Source: CALROG01 sp943369755
GTDB lineage: Bacteria > Pseudomonadota > Gammaproteobacteria > Burkholderiales > Burkholderiaceae_C
Assembly (NCBI GenBank): GCA_943369755.1
Contig: CALROG020000059.1
Location: 1-5,992, forward strand
Direction: 5' to 3'
DNA length: 5,992 bases
The notes beneath the pieces are model-generated. The model saw nothing but the letters and a program-made list of their open reading frames with translations. It did not search any database and was not told the DNA's origin. This document shows, one piece after another, positions 1-5,131 of the stretch (its first letter is position 1; each line of letters begins with the position of its first letter). Made by a program: the position numbers and the translations under genes.

Positions 1-1
1 C

Positions 2-1666
2 GACGGGCGCATGACCGACACCGAATTTGCCAGCTACAGCTACGACGACGCCAGCCGCATCGCCAGCATTACCCAAAACCTGTGGGCCAGCCGCACAGTG
101 ACACAAACCGTCGGGACCACCACCGCCACAGTCACCCAGCTCTACCAAACCCCGCTGCGCTGGTTTGCCGGCTACGACAACCGCAACCGCCTCACCAGCT
201 TTGAGCGCGCCGGTGCACAAACCAGCTACACCTACGACGCCAACAGCAACCGCCTGAGCGCCATAGACGCCAGCACCAGCGACACCGACCTGGACGGCCA
301 GTTTGAGCAAAGCGACTTCAACCAAAGCACCCGCCAGGCGCTGAACATCGCCAGCGACAGCAACCGCTTGCTGGGTTTCACTCAAAACCTGAGCAAGATG
401 CGCGGTGACCGAACGCTGTCCAGCGTGAGCACCAACGTCAACTACAGCCTGGACGCCGCAGGCAACCTCACCAGCGACGGCCTGCGCACCTTTGACTACG
501 ACGAAGCCAACCGCATCAGCAAAGCCCGGGTCTTCAAAGACGGCGAAGCCGCAAGAATCAGCTACCTGCACAACGCACAAGGCCAACGCGTGTTCAAGGG
601 CGAACCCACCGCAGAACAAACCCTGCCCAATGAAGCCACCCTGGGCCAGGGCTTCATTGACTGGCTTAAAGCCAACTTCAAATGGATGTTTGCCCAGGCC
701 CAAGCCAACACCAGCATCGGCACGGCTTACACCTTCGGTGCGGGGCCAATCCCCAGCTGGGCCATCCTCGGTGAATACGACAACGGCGCAGCCAAGGGCG
801 CAGGCCGTAGCGAATACATCTGGCTGCCAACAGCAGAGGGTGCTATACCCGTGGGCATGTACAGAAACGGCAACTTCTTTGCCATCCACACCGACCACCT
901 GGGCAGCCCAAGGCTGATGACCAATGAAGACAACAAACCGGTGTGGCAGTGGCCCTACAGTGCGTTTGGTACCACCAAGCCCACGGGCGTGCTAAAGGCC
1001 ACGGCCAACCCCAGGACGGCGGTGGTGGTGATAGACAACACCCCGTTGCCCCCGCAGGACCGACCAAGGCAGCGCGCCCAGGCCGCAGCGCCGATGAACA
1101 GCAACATCGTGCTGCTGCAAGCCACGGCTGCGCCCGAGATGAACCTGCGGTTTCCGGGGCAGTATGAGGATGCGGAGATGGGGACGTTTTACAACTACTT
1201 CAGGTCTTACCAGCCGGGGCAGGGGCGGTATACGCAGGGGGATCCGATTGGTTTGGAGGGTGGGCTCAACAGGTTTGCGTATGTGCGAGGGAACCCGCTG
1301 AGCAAGACAGATCCGCTGGGTTTGCACGACCTTGACATCACCGACGGCAGCTTTGTGCCTGCTGGTGAGCATCAATCGTATAACCCACTGCCCAATGCGA
1401 TGAAGCCCAAAGAGGAGACTGTTGATAGGGCCGTATGCATCGCTAAGTGCATGGCTGGCAAGGCCGCAACGGGAGCGGGTATCGCGGCGCTGGGTTACGG
1501 CGCTTTGGAGGTAGCGGCGCGCACTGGCGCTATTTCCCCACTAGCGACGGTCGGACTGGTTTCTGTTTACAAGCAATATGGCAAGTACTATTCCACTGGA
1601 AAAATGGCTGTAAACCTGCAGCAATGCGAGAGTCAGTGTGATGAAAAACAATGTAAAGCACAGTGA
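2..1666 (+). CDS. Rhs/YD-repeat protein, 5'-truncated by window edge, with variable C-terminal tail
   Basis: C-terminal portion of an Rhs-family polymorphic toxin or cell-surface protein. The reading frame is already open at base 2, so the ATG at 11 is probably an internal methionine. Residues are numbered from that ATG. Degenerate YD repeats occur at about 9-17 (YSYDDASRI), 73-82 (YTYDANSNRL) and 161-169 (FDYDEANRI). The Rhs core follows: HTDHLGSPR at 293-301, WQWPYSAFG at 312-320, RFPGQY at 380-385, and PLSKTDPLGL at 429-438. The last fits the PxxxxDPxGL autocleavage and boundary motif of Rhs proteins. In that family the YD repeats form a shell around a C-terminal toxin that is cut off after DPxGL. 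The tail after 438 is unlike the core. A Pro/Ala-rich stretch of about 58 residues (321-378) separates two core blocks. No N-terminal PAAR, VgrG-adaptor or secretion signal can be judged because that end is missing. The Rhs assignment is firm; toxin function is inferred. Confidence 0.93.
   Translation, partial: DGRMTDTEFASYSYDDASRIASITQNLWASRTVTQTVGTTTATVTQLYQTPLRWFAGYDNRNRLTSFERAGAQTSYTYDANSNRLSAIDASTSDTDLDGQFEQSDFNQSTRQALNIASDSNRLLGFTQNLSKMRGDRTLSSVSTNVNYSLDAAGNLTSDGLRTFDYDEANRISKARVFKDGEAARISYLHNAQGQRVFKGEPTAEQTLPNEATLGQGFIDWLKANFKWMFAQAQANTSIGTAYTFGAGPIPSWAILGEYDNGAAKGAGRSEYIWLPTAEGAIPVGMYRNGNFFAIHTDHLGSPRLMTNEDNKPVWQWPYSAFGTTKPTGVLKATANPRTAVVVIDNTPLPPQDRPRQRAQAAAPMNSNIVLLQATAAPEMNLRFPGQYEDAEMGTFYNYFRSYQPGQGRYTQGDPIGLEGGLNRFAYVRGNPLSKTDPLGLHDLDITDGSFVPAGEHQSYNPLPNAMKPKEETVDRAVCIAKCMAGKAATGAGIAALGYGALEVAARTGAISPLATVGLVSVYKQYGKYYSTGKMAVNLQQCESQCDEKQCKAQ
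1325..1663 (+). other. Variable Rhs C-terminal domain (candidate toxin tip)
   Basis: These 113 residues (439-551) follow the DPLGL boundary, and I do not recognise their family. The first 35 or so are polar. Next come C476-x3-C480, a Gly/Ala-rich hydrophobic stretch at about 484-503, a second hydrophobic stretch at about 508-520, a Tyr/Lys-rich turn (YKQYGKYY), and a terminal cluster C539-x3-C543-x4-C548. No nuclease, deaminase, ADP-ribosyltransferase or peptidase motif is visible. The base composition differs from the shell: I count 49 G/C in 120 bases at 1561-1680, against 40 in 60 at 241-300. In Rhs loci this pattern marks a tip exchanged by recombination downstream of the core. A membrane-active or disulphide-stapled hairpin toxin is possible but is only inference; a degenerate tip is the alternative. 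Confidence 0.6.
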
Positions 1667-1977
1667 TTAGCCTGATGCTCACGACCCTGGCAGTTGGTTG
1701 GAAGATCGCGCTGATCGTTGGCGTTGCGATGCTCAGTTACGACAAGGCCAATCGGTCACTCATTCAATACACGAACCGGTTTGCATTGATCGCGCTTCCG
1801 GTCTTCTGCATAGGCTTTGGCCTTGCCATCTGTCTCTGGGTATCAAAGCATCTGCCGACCGAGCTGACGTTCTGGACGACTTGGCATTTCGTGGATGACG
1901 TGGCTACTGTCTCGCTGACATGGGGCGTCACCATGCTGATCCGTCTGGCGCACTACTATTTGCTACAAAAAGAGTAG
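1663..1977 (+). CDS. Small three-helix membrane protein, candidate immunity protein of the Rhs tip
   Basis: A 104-residue hydrophobic protein of no family I recognise. Likely transmembrane segments lie at about 4-24, 40-60 and 77-98, separated by a polar loop with charged residues (SYDKANRS) and a short loop with Pro and Glu (KHLPTEL). The start is taken as the GTG at 1663, which overlaps the rhs TGA as GTGA, a usual sign of translational coupling. An in-frame ATG at 1675 would give a protein four residues shorter. Neither start has a good Shine-Dalgarno sequence, so coupling to rhs translation is plausible. A small gene directly after an Rhs tip is normally the cognate immunity gene, and an integral membrane immunity protein would suit a membrane-acting toxin. 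The last codons (LLQKE and the stop) lie inside a repeat element shared with the next intergenic region. The ORF being real is likely; the immunity role rests on position only. Confidence 0.7.
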   Translation: MISLMLTTLAVGWKIALIVGVAMLSYDKANRSLIQYTNRFALIALPVFCIGFGLAICLWVSKHLPTELTFWTTWHFVDDVATVSLTWGVTMLIRLAHYYLLQKE

Positions 1978-2029
1978 CTAGTAGCGACCACCTCATGCGG
2001 GCTAGCGGCCGATTCATTCTTGACTAAAA
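1959..2029 (+). repeat. Palindromic intergenic repeat, copy A (overlaps gene end)
   Basis: Begins TTTGCTACAAAA and ends TAAAAC, with an internal GCGGGCTA and CCGATT. Its first 56 positions align without gaps to 2240-2295, with identical blocks at the start, at GCGGGCTA and at CCGATT, and a 26-base variable middle of equal length in both. GCTAG (1977-1981) can pair with CTAGC (2002-2006), giving an imperfect hairpin. The pattern matches a short palindromic element I recall from intergenic regions of Comamonadaceae genomes; that memory needs a search. It could act as a 3' hairpin for the preceding gene, whose last residues and stop it encodes. Confidence 0.65.
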
Positions 2030-2034
2030 CAAGA

Positions 2035-2087
2035 AAGCCGCCTGCAACCCCTCTTAGCCGCTGAGGCCGGGGGTTCGCAGGCGGCTT
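2035..2087 (-). terminator. Strong hairpin terminator for minus-strand transcription
   Basis: The arms at 2035-2051 and 2070-2087 are complementary over 17 positions with one bulged base (AAGCCGCCTGC-AACCCC against GGGGTT-C-GCAGGCGGCTT) around an 18-base loop. On the minus strand the hairpin is followed at once by TCTTGTTTTAG, so it has a U-rich tail in that direction. On the plus strand no T-run follows. It lies 15 bases beyond the stop of the coding remnant at 2103-2162, so it was probably that lost gene's terminator. It may still protect the rhs side from read-through of the minus-strand operon. Confidence 0.72.
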
Positions 2088-2102
2088 GATGCCGCGTGCT
2101 GC

Positions 2103-2162
2103 TCAGTGCTGCGCCAGCACCGTATCGAGCACCTCGCTCACGAAGCGCTGGCGGGCCTTGTG
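2103..2162 (-). pseudogene. 3' remnant of a lost minus-strand gene
   Basis: The minus strand reads HKARQRFVSEVLDTVLAQH followed by TGA at 2103-2105. Of these 19 codons, 18 end in G or C, as in the intact genes at right, and the peptide looks like an amphipathic helix at a protein's C-terminus. A strong terminator follows 15 bases later. Upstream the frame runs straight into the GTGAATCGG repeats and meets a stop near 2244 without a credible start. I read this as the end of a gene whose remainder was deleted or replaced up to the repeat boundary. The peptide is too short for me to name the family. Confidence 0.5.
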
Positions 2163-2201
2163 TGAATCGGTGGGTGAATCGGTGAATCGGCGGTGAATCG
2201 G
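2162..2201. repeat. Four clustered GTGAATCGG repeats
   Basis: Identical nine-base units start at 2162, 2174, 2182 and 2193 (spacings 12, 8 and 11; the second and third share one base). On the minus strand the unit reads CCGATTCAC. The irregular spacing argues against simple slippage of one fixed unit. The array ends directly against the GGGGTCAGATCCC motif on one side and the coding remnant on the other. Confidence 0.75.
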
Positions 2202-2220
2202 GGTCAGATCCCAATTCTCA
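2200..2220. other. GGGGTCAGATCCC motif, possible mobile-element scar
   Basis: The segment starts GGGGTCAGATCCC and continues AATTCTCA; on the minus strand it contains ATTGGGATCTGACCCC. I recall this string next to Y1-type (REP-associated) transposase genes and their dispersed repeats in proteobacteria, often followed by GATT-containing units such as those at 2162-2201. No transposase is present here, so it would be a solo or residual copy. The identification is from memory only. Confidence 0.35.
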
Positions 2221-2239
2221 TCGACCAGTGTGCAAACAC

Positions 2240-2305
2240 TTTGCTACAAAATTCATAGTGGCTCAAGCAGCCCCCGCGCGGGCTACAGCCCGATTTCTTC
2301 TAAAA
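2240..2305 (+). repeat. Palindromic intergenic repeat, copy B
   Basis: Second member of the family at 1959-2029: TTTGCTACAAAA, a 26-base middle, GCGGGCTA, CCGATT and TAAAAC in the same order, lacking five bases near the end. It can fold as AGCCC (2269-2273) with GGGCT (2280-2284), or alternatively as CGGGC (2279-2283) with GCCCG (2288-2292) followed by ATTTCTTCT on the plus strand. Its end lies six bases beyond the stop of the antiporter gene, so it sits where a terminator between convergent genes would be. Terminator activity is not proven, since no clean T-run follows on the minus strand. Confidence 0.65.
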
Positions 2306-2311
2306 CCACCC

Positions 2312-3394
2312 TCACGGCACGATCGTCGTGAACAAATACACCGCAAAAATCACCAGGTGCACGACCCCGTGCAGCACGGTGGTGCGGCCGGTTCCCAGCG
2401 ACAGGGTGGCGACCATGAGCGACAGCACCAGCAGCACGGTGGACTTGACGTCAATGCCCAGCGTCAGCGTCCAGTCGGTGGCCAGCGAGACCATGGCCAC
2501 GGTGGGAATGGTCAGGCCGATGGTGGCCAGTGCCGAGCCCAGCGCCAGGTTCAGGCTGGTCTGCAGCCGGTTGGCGCGTGCGGCGCGTACGGCGGCCAGG
2601 CCTTCGGGCAGCAGCACCACGGCCGCGATGATGATGCCCACCAAGGCCTTTGGCGCGCCCATGGCGGCCACGGCCTTTTCAATGGTGGGGGCCAGCGCCT
2701 TGCCCAGTAGCACCACGGCCACCAGCGCCAGCATCAGCAGGCCACCGGCCAGCAAGGCGGTGTTGCGGCTGGGCGGCGCGGCATGGGCGTCGGGCTGGCT
2801 GGCGGCCTCGGCGGGTAAAAAATAGTCCCGGTGGCGCACGGTTTGCACCAGCACAAATGTGCCGTACAGCACCAGCGACACCACCGCAATAAAGCCGAGC
2901 TGGCTGGGGCTGTACGCCGGGCCGGGCACCGACGTTGTGTAGTTGGGCAGCACCAGCGTGAGCGTAACAATGGCCGCCAGCGTGGCCAGTGCCGCGTTGA
3001 CGCCGTTGAGCGTGAAGCTCTGCTCGCCGTGGCGCTGGCTGCCCAGCAGCATGCACAGGCCCAGCATGCCGTTGAGGATGATCATTACCGCAGCAAACAC
3101 GGTGTCGCGGGCCAGGGCGGCGGTGGCCGGCCCACCGCTGAGCATCAGTGACACGATCAGCGCCACTTCAATCACCGTTACCGCCAGTGCCAGCACCAGC
3201 GTGCCATAAGGCTCGCCAACCCGGTGGGCCACCACCTCTGCGTGGTGCACCGCTGCCAGCACGCTGGCCATCAGGCCCGCGGCCATGAGCGCGGTGTACC
3301 AGCCACCCAGGCCGAAGGCGCTGCCTGCCAGCAGCAGCAGGCCCGCAGCAGGGGCCGCCAAAGACCAGGCGGGAATTGAGTCTTTCAGTGTCAT
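2312..3394 (-). CDS. chaA: ChaA-type calcium (sodium)/proton antiporter
   Basis: A 360-residue inner-membrane protein of the CaCA cation/proton exchanger superfamily, close in length to E. coli ChaA (about 366). These proteins export Ca2+, Na+ or K+ in exchange for H+. The hydrophobic profile suggests about eleven helices in two halves. The first alpha repeat is GEPYGTLVLALAVTVIEVAL at 60-79, with acidic E61 and E76. The second starts with PEG at 263-265 and runs to about 300 (SLNLALGSALATIGLTIP), with E264 in the matching place. The halves are joined by a hydrophilic Ala/Pro-rich loop at about 187-212. The ATG at 3394 is the only reasonable start: an in-frame TGA lies shortly upstream with no ATG or GTG between. 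Its Shine-Dalgarno is poor (AGG only two bases before ATG). The gene starts 40 bases after the glxR stop, with no clear terminator between. Family is secure; the transported ion cannot be read from sequence. Homologues are also annotated as ionic transporter y4hA. Confidence 0.88.
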   Translation of the reverse strand: MTLKDSIPAWSLAAPAAGLLLLAGSAFGLGGWYTALMAAGLMASVLAAVHHAEVVAHRVGEPYGTLVLALAVTVIEVALIVSLMLSGGPATAALARDTVFAAVMIILNGMLGLCMLLGSQRHGEQSFTLNGVNAALATLAAIVTLTLVLPNYTTSVPGPAYSPSQLGFIAVVSLVLYGTFVLVQTVRHRDYFLPAEAASQPDAHAAPPSRNTALLAGGLLMLALVAVVLLGKALAPTIEKAVAAMGAPKALVGIIIAAVVLLPEGLAAVRAARANRLQTSLNLALGSALATIGLTIPTVAMVSLATDWTLTLGIDVKSTVLLVLSLMVATLSLGTGRTTVLHGVVHLVIFAVYLFTTIVP

Positions 3395-3434
3395 GGCCTG
3401 ATGATACGGGCCGCCTCGCAGCCCCGGGCCGGCC

Positions 3435-4328
3435 TTAACTCACCGCGTGCGCTGCCATGGCCTCCAGTGCCAGCACCAGTGCCGAATGGTCGGCCTGGGC
3501 GTGGCCCAGTGCGGCGCAGCTTTGCATCAGTTGCGCAGCGCCTGCGGTTTGCGGCAGCGCCACGCCAAGCGCCCGCGCACCTTGCAGCGCCAGCGCCAGG
3601 TCTTTCTGGTGCAGCGCAATCCGAAACCCCGGCGCAAAGGTTCGCTTGATCATGCGTTCACCATGCACCTCCAGAATGCGGCTGGCGGCAAAGCCGCCCA
3701 TCAGGGCCTGGCGCACCTTGGCCGGGTCGGCACCGGCCTTGCTGGCAAACACCAGCGCCTCACTCACCGCCGCAATGTTCAGCGCCACAATGATCTGGTT
3801 GGCCACCTTGCACACCTGCCCGTCACCCACGCCGCCCACGTGGGTGATGTTCTTGCCCATCAGCGCCAGCAGCGGCTGCACCCGCTCAAACGCGGCGGGC
3901 TCGGCCCCCACCATGATGGTCAGGCTGGCGGCCTTGGCCCCCACTTCGCCGCCCGACACCGGTGCGTCTACATAGTCGCACCCCAGCGCCTTGATGCGTT
4001 GGGCAAAGCCGCGCGTGGCAATCGGGTCGATCGAGCTGCAGTCCACCACGGTTTTGCCGGGGCTCAGGCCCGCGGCCAAGCCCTGTTCGCCAAACAGCAC
4101 TTTGTCTACATCCGGCGTGTCGGGCACCATCGTGAAGATGATGTCGGCACGCTCGGCCACACCCTGGGCGGTGGTGCAGATGGTTACACCGCCGTCGGCC
4201 AGTGCCTGGGGCACCTTGCTGCGGGTTTGCACAAACAGCACATGGCCGGCGTTGAGCAGGTGGCCCGCCATGGGCGCGCCCATGATGCCCAGGCCGATGA
4301 AGCCAAGTTTGAGTCCAGACTTTGTCAT
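3435..4328 (-). CDS. glxR: Tartronate semialdehyde reductase (2-hydroxy-3-oxopropionate reductase)
   Basis: A 297-residue NAD(P)-dependent beta-hydroxyacid dehydrogenase that reduces tartronate semialdehyde to D-glycerate in the cytosol. The N-terminal Rossmann domain has GFIGLGIMGAPMAGHL from residue 9, with the GxGxxG loop at 12-17. The substrate motif DAPVSGGEVGA lies at 121-131. The catalytic helix has K174 and N178 (GDGQVCKVANQ), and K242 (HQKDL) lies in the C-terminal helical domain. Length matches GarR/GlxR (292-296). These motifs also occur in 3-hydroxyisobutyrate dehydrogenase; the position directly after gcl and hyi settles the choice. It starts 12 bases after the hyi stop behind an AAGGAAA ribosome site. 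It appears intact. Confidence 0.93.
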   Translation of the reverse strand: MTKSGLKLGFIGLGIMGAPMAGHLLNAGHVLFVQTRSKVPQALADGGVTICTTAQGVAERADIIFTMVPDTPDVDKVLFGEQGLAAGLSPGKTVVDCSSIDPIATRGFAQRIKALGCDYVDAPVSGGEVGAKAASLTIMVGAEPAAFERVQPLLALMGKNITHVGGVGDGQVCKVANQIIVALNIAAVSEALVFASKAGADPAKVRQALMGGFAASRILEVHGERMIKRTFAPGFRIALHQKDLALALQGARALGVALPQTAGAAQLMQSCAALGHAQADHSALVLALEAMAAHAVS

Positions 4329-4333
4329 TGCGC

Positions 4334-4340
4334 TTTCCTT
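4334..4340 (-). promoter_or_regulatory. Ribosome binding site of glxR
   Basis: The minus strand reads AAGGAAA, with AGGAA six bases before the ATG at 4328. It sits in the 12-base gap after the hyi stop and supports that start codon. Confidence 0.7.
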
Positions 4341-5120
4341 TCAGGTGGCCAGGGCGTTGCGCCAGCCCAGGCCTTCGGTGGTGGTGCTGCGGGGCTTGTA
4401 CTCGCAGCCGATGTGCCCGGTGTAACCGAGCCCGTCAATATGCTGAAACAGCCAGCGGTAGTTGATCTCGCCGGTGCCCGGCTCGTGGCGCCCCGGGTTG
4501 TCTGCCAGCTGGATATGGCCGATGCGGTGCAAGTGCTTTTGCAGCGTGGCAGCCAGTTCGCCCTCCATGCGCTGCGCGTGATAGATGTCGTACTGAATGA
4601 ACAGGTTGGGGTGGTCTGCTTCGTCCAGCAGCGCCATCGCCTGGTCGGTGCGGGTGAGAAAAAAGCCGGGAATGTCAAAGTGATTGATCGGCTCCACCAG
4701 CAGGCGGATGCCCACGCGTTGCAGCTCGGCGGCGGCGTAACGCAGGTTGGCCACCAGTGTGGCCTGCGCTTCAACGGGCGACACGTCGGCAGGCAGTTTG
4801 CCGGCCAGGCAGTTCACCCGGGGGCACTGCAACGCCGTGGCGTAGTCGATGGCCCTGGCCACGCCGTCGCGGAACTCGGCGAGCCGCTCAGGGTGGCAGG
4901 CAATGCCGCGCTCGCCTGCGTCCCAGTCGCCTGCCGGCAGGTTGTGCAGCACCTGTGCCAGGCCGTGGGCTTGCAACTGGGCAGCCAGCGCCTCTTTGGG
5001 GTAGGCGTAGGGGAACAGGTATTCCACGGCGTCAAAGCCTGCGGCGCGTGCGGCGGCAAAGCGCTCGATGAAAGGCAGCTCGGTAAAAAGCATGCTCAGG
5101 TTGGCGGAAAATTTGGGCAC
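4341..5120 (-). CDS. hyi: Hydroxypyruvate isomerase
   Basis: A 259-residue TIM-barrel isomerase of the xylose isomerase/AP endonuclease-2 fold, the same length as E. coli Hyi (258). It interconverts hydroxypyruvate and tartronate semialdehyde. The N-terminus FSANLSMLFTELPFIERF is typical of the family. The expected metal and catalytic acids are in place: E143 (LLVEPINHFDIPG), D178 (QYDIYH), Q204 (GHIQLAD) and E240 (GCEYKP). The start codon is GTG at 5118-5120, chosen because an AAGGAA ribosome site precedes it and the N-terminus fits the family. It lies 11 bases after the gcl stop. With Gcl before it and GlxR after, it lets the pathway exchange tartronate semialdehyde with hydroxypyruvate. 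It appears intact. Confidence 0.94.
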   Translation of the reverse strand: MPKFSANLSMLFTELPFIERFAAARAAGFDAVEYLFPYAYPKEALAAQLQAHGLAQVLHNLPAGDWDAGERGIACHPERLAEFRDGVARAIDYATALQCPRVNCLAGKLPADVSPVEAQATLVANLRYAAAELQRVGIRLLVEPINHFDIPGFFLTRTDQAMALLDEADHPNLFIQYDIYHAQRMEGELAATLQKHLHRIGHIQLADNPGRHEPGTGEINYRWLFQHIDGLGYTGHIGCEYKPRSTTTEGLGWRNALAT

Positions 5121-5124
5121 GGTG

Positions 5125-5130
5125 TTCCTT
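5125..5130 (-). promoter_or_regulatory. Ribosome binding site supporting the GTG start of hyi
   Basis: The minus strand reads AAGGAACACC and then GTG, placing AGGA five bases before the non-ATG start. The gcl stop TGA is one base upstream of this site, so translation of hyi is likely coupled to gcl. Confidence 0.65.
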
Positions 5131-5131
5131 G

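Noticed and set aside
727..1375. Minus-strand open frames opposite the rhs core
   Set aside because: The plus strand encodes recognisable conserved Rhs core motifs throughout; the antisense products show no family features.
2162..2201. CRISPR array
   Set aside because: The repeated unit is only nine bases with gaps of zero to three bases, so there are no spacers.
2014..2214. A 66-codon minus-strand open frame in the intergenic region
   Set aside because: It is read through the terminator hairpin and the GTGAATCGG array in a different frame from the G/C-ending coding remnant, so it is unlikely to be a gene.
2228..2825. Plus-strand open frames opposite the 3' part of the antiporter gene
   Set aside because: They are low-complexity His/Gln/Gly- or Ser/Ala-rich products antisense to a clear membrane transporter, and one begins within a repeat element. 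They look like shadows.
3395..3434. Possible terminator between glxR and the antiporter gene (GGCCGGCC and CCCGGG palindromes)
   Set aside because: The palindromes are short and overlapping, there is no longer stem, and no T-run follows on the minus strand.
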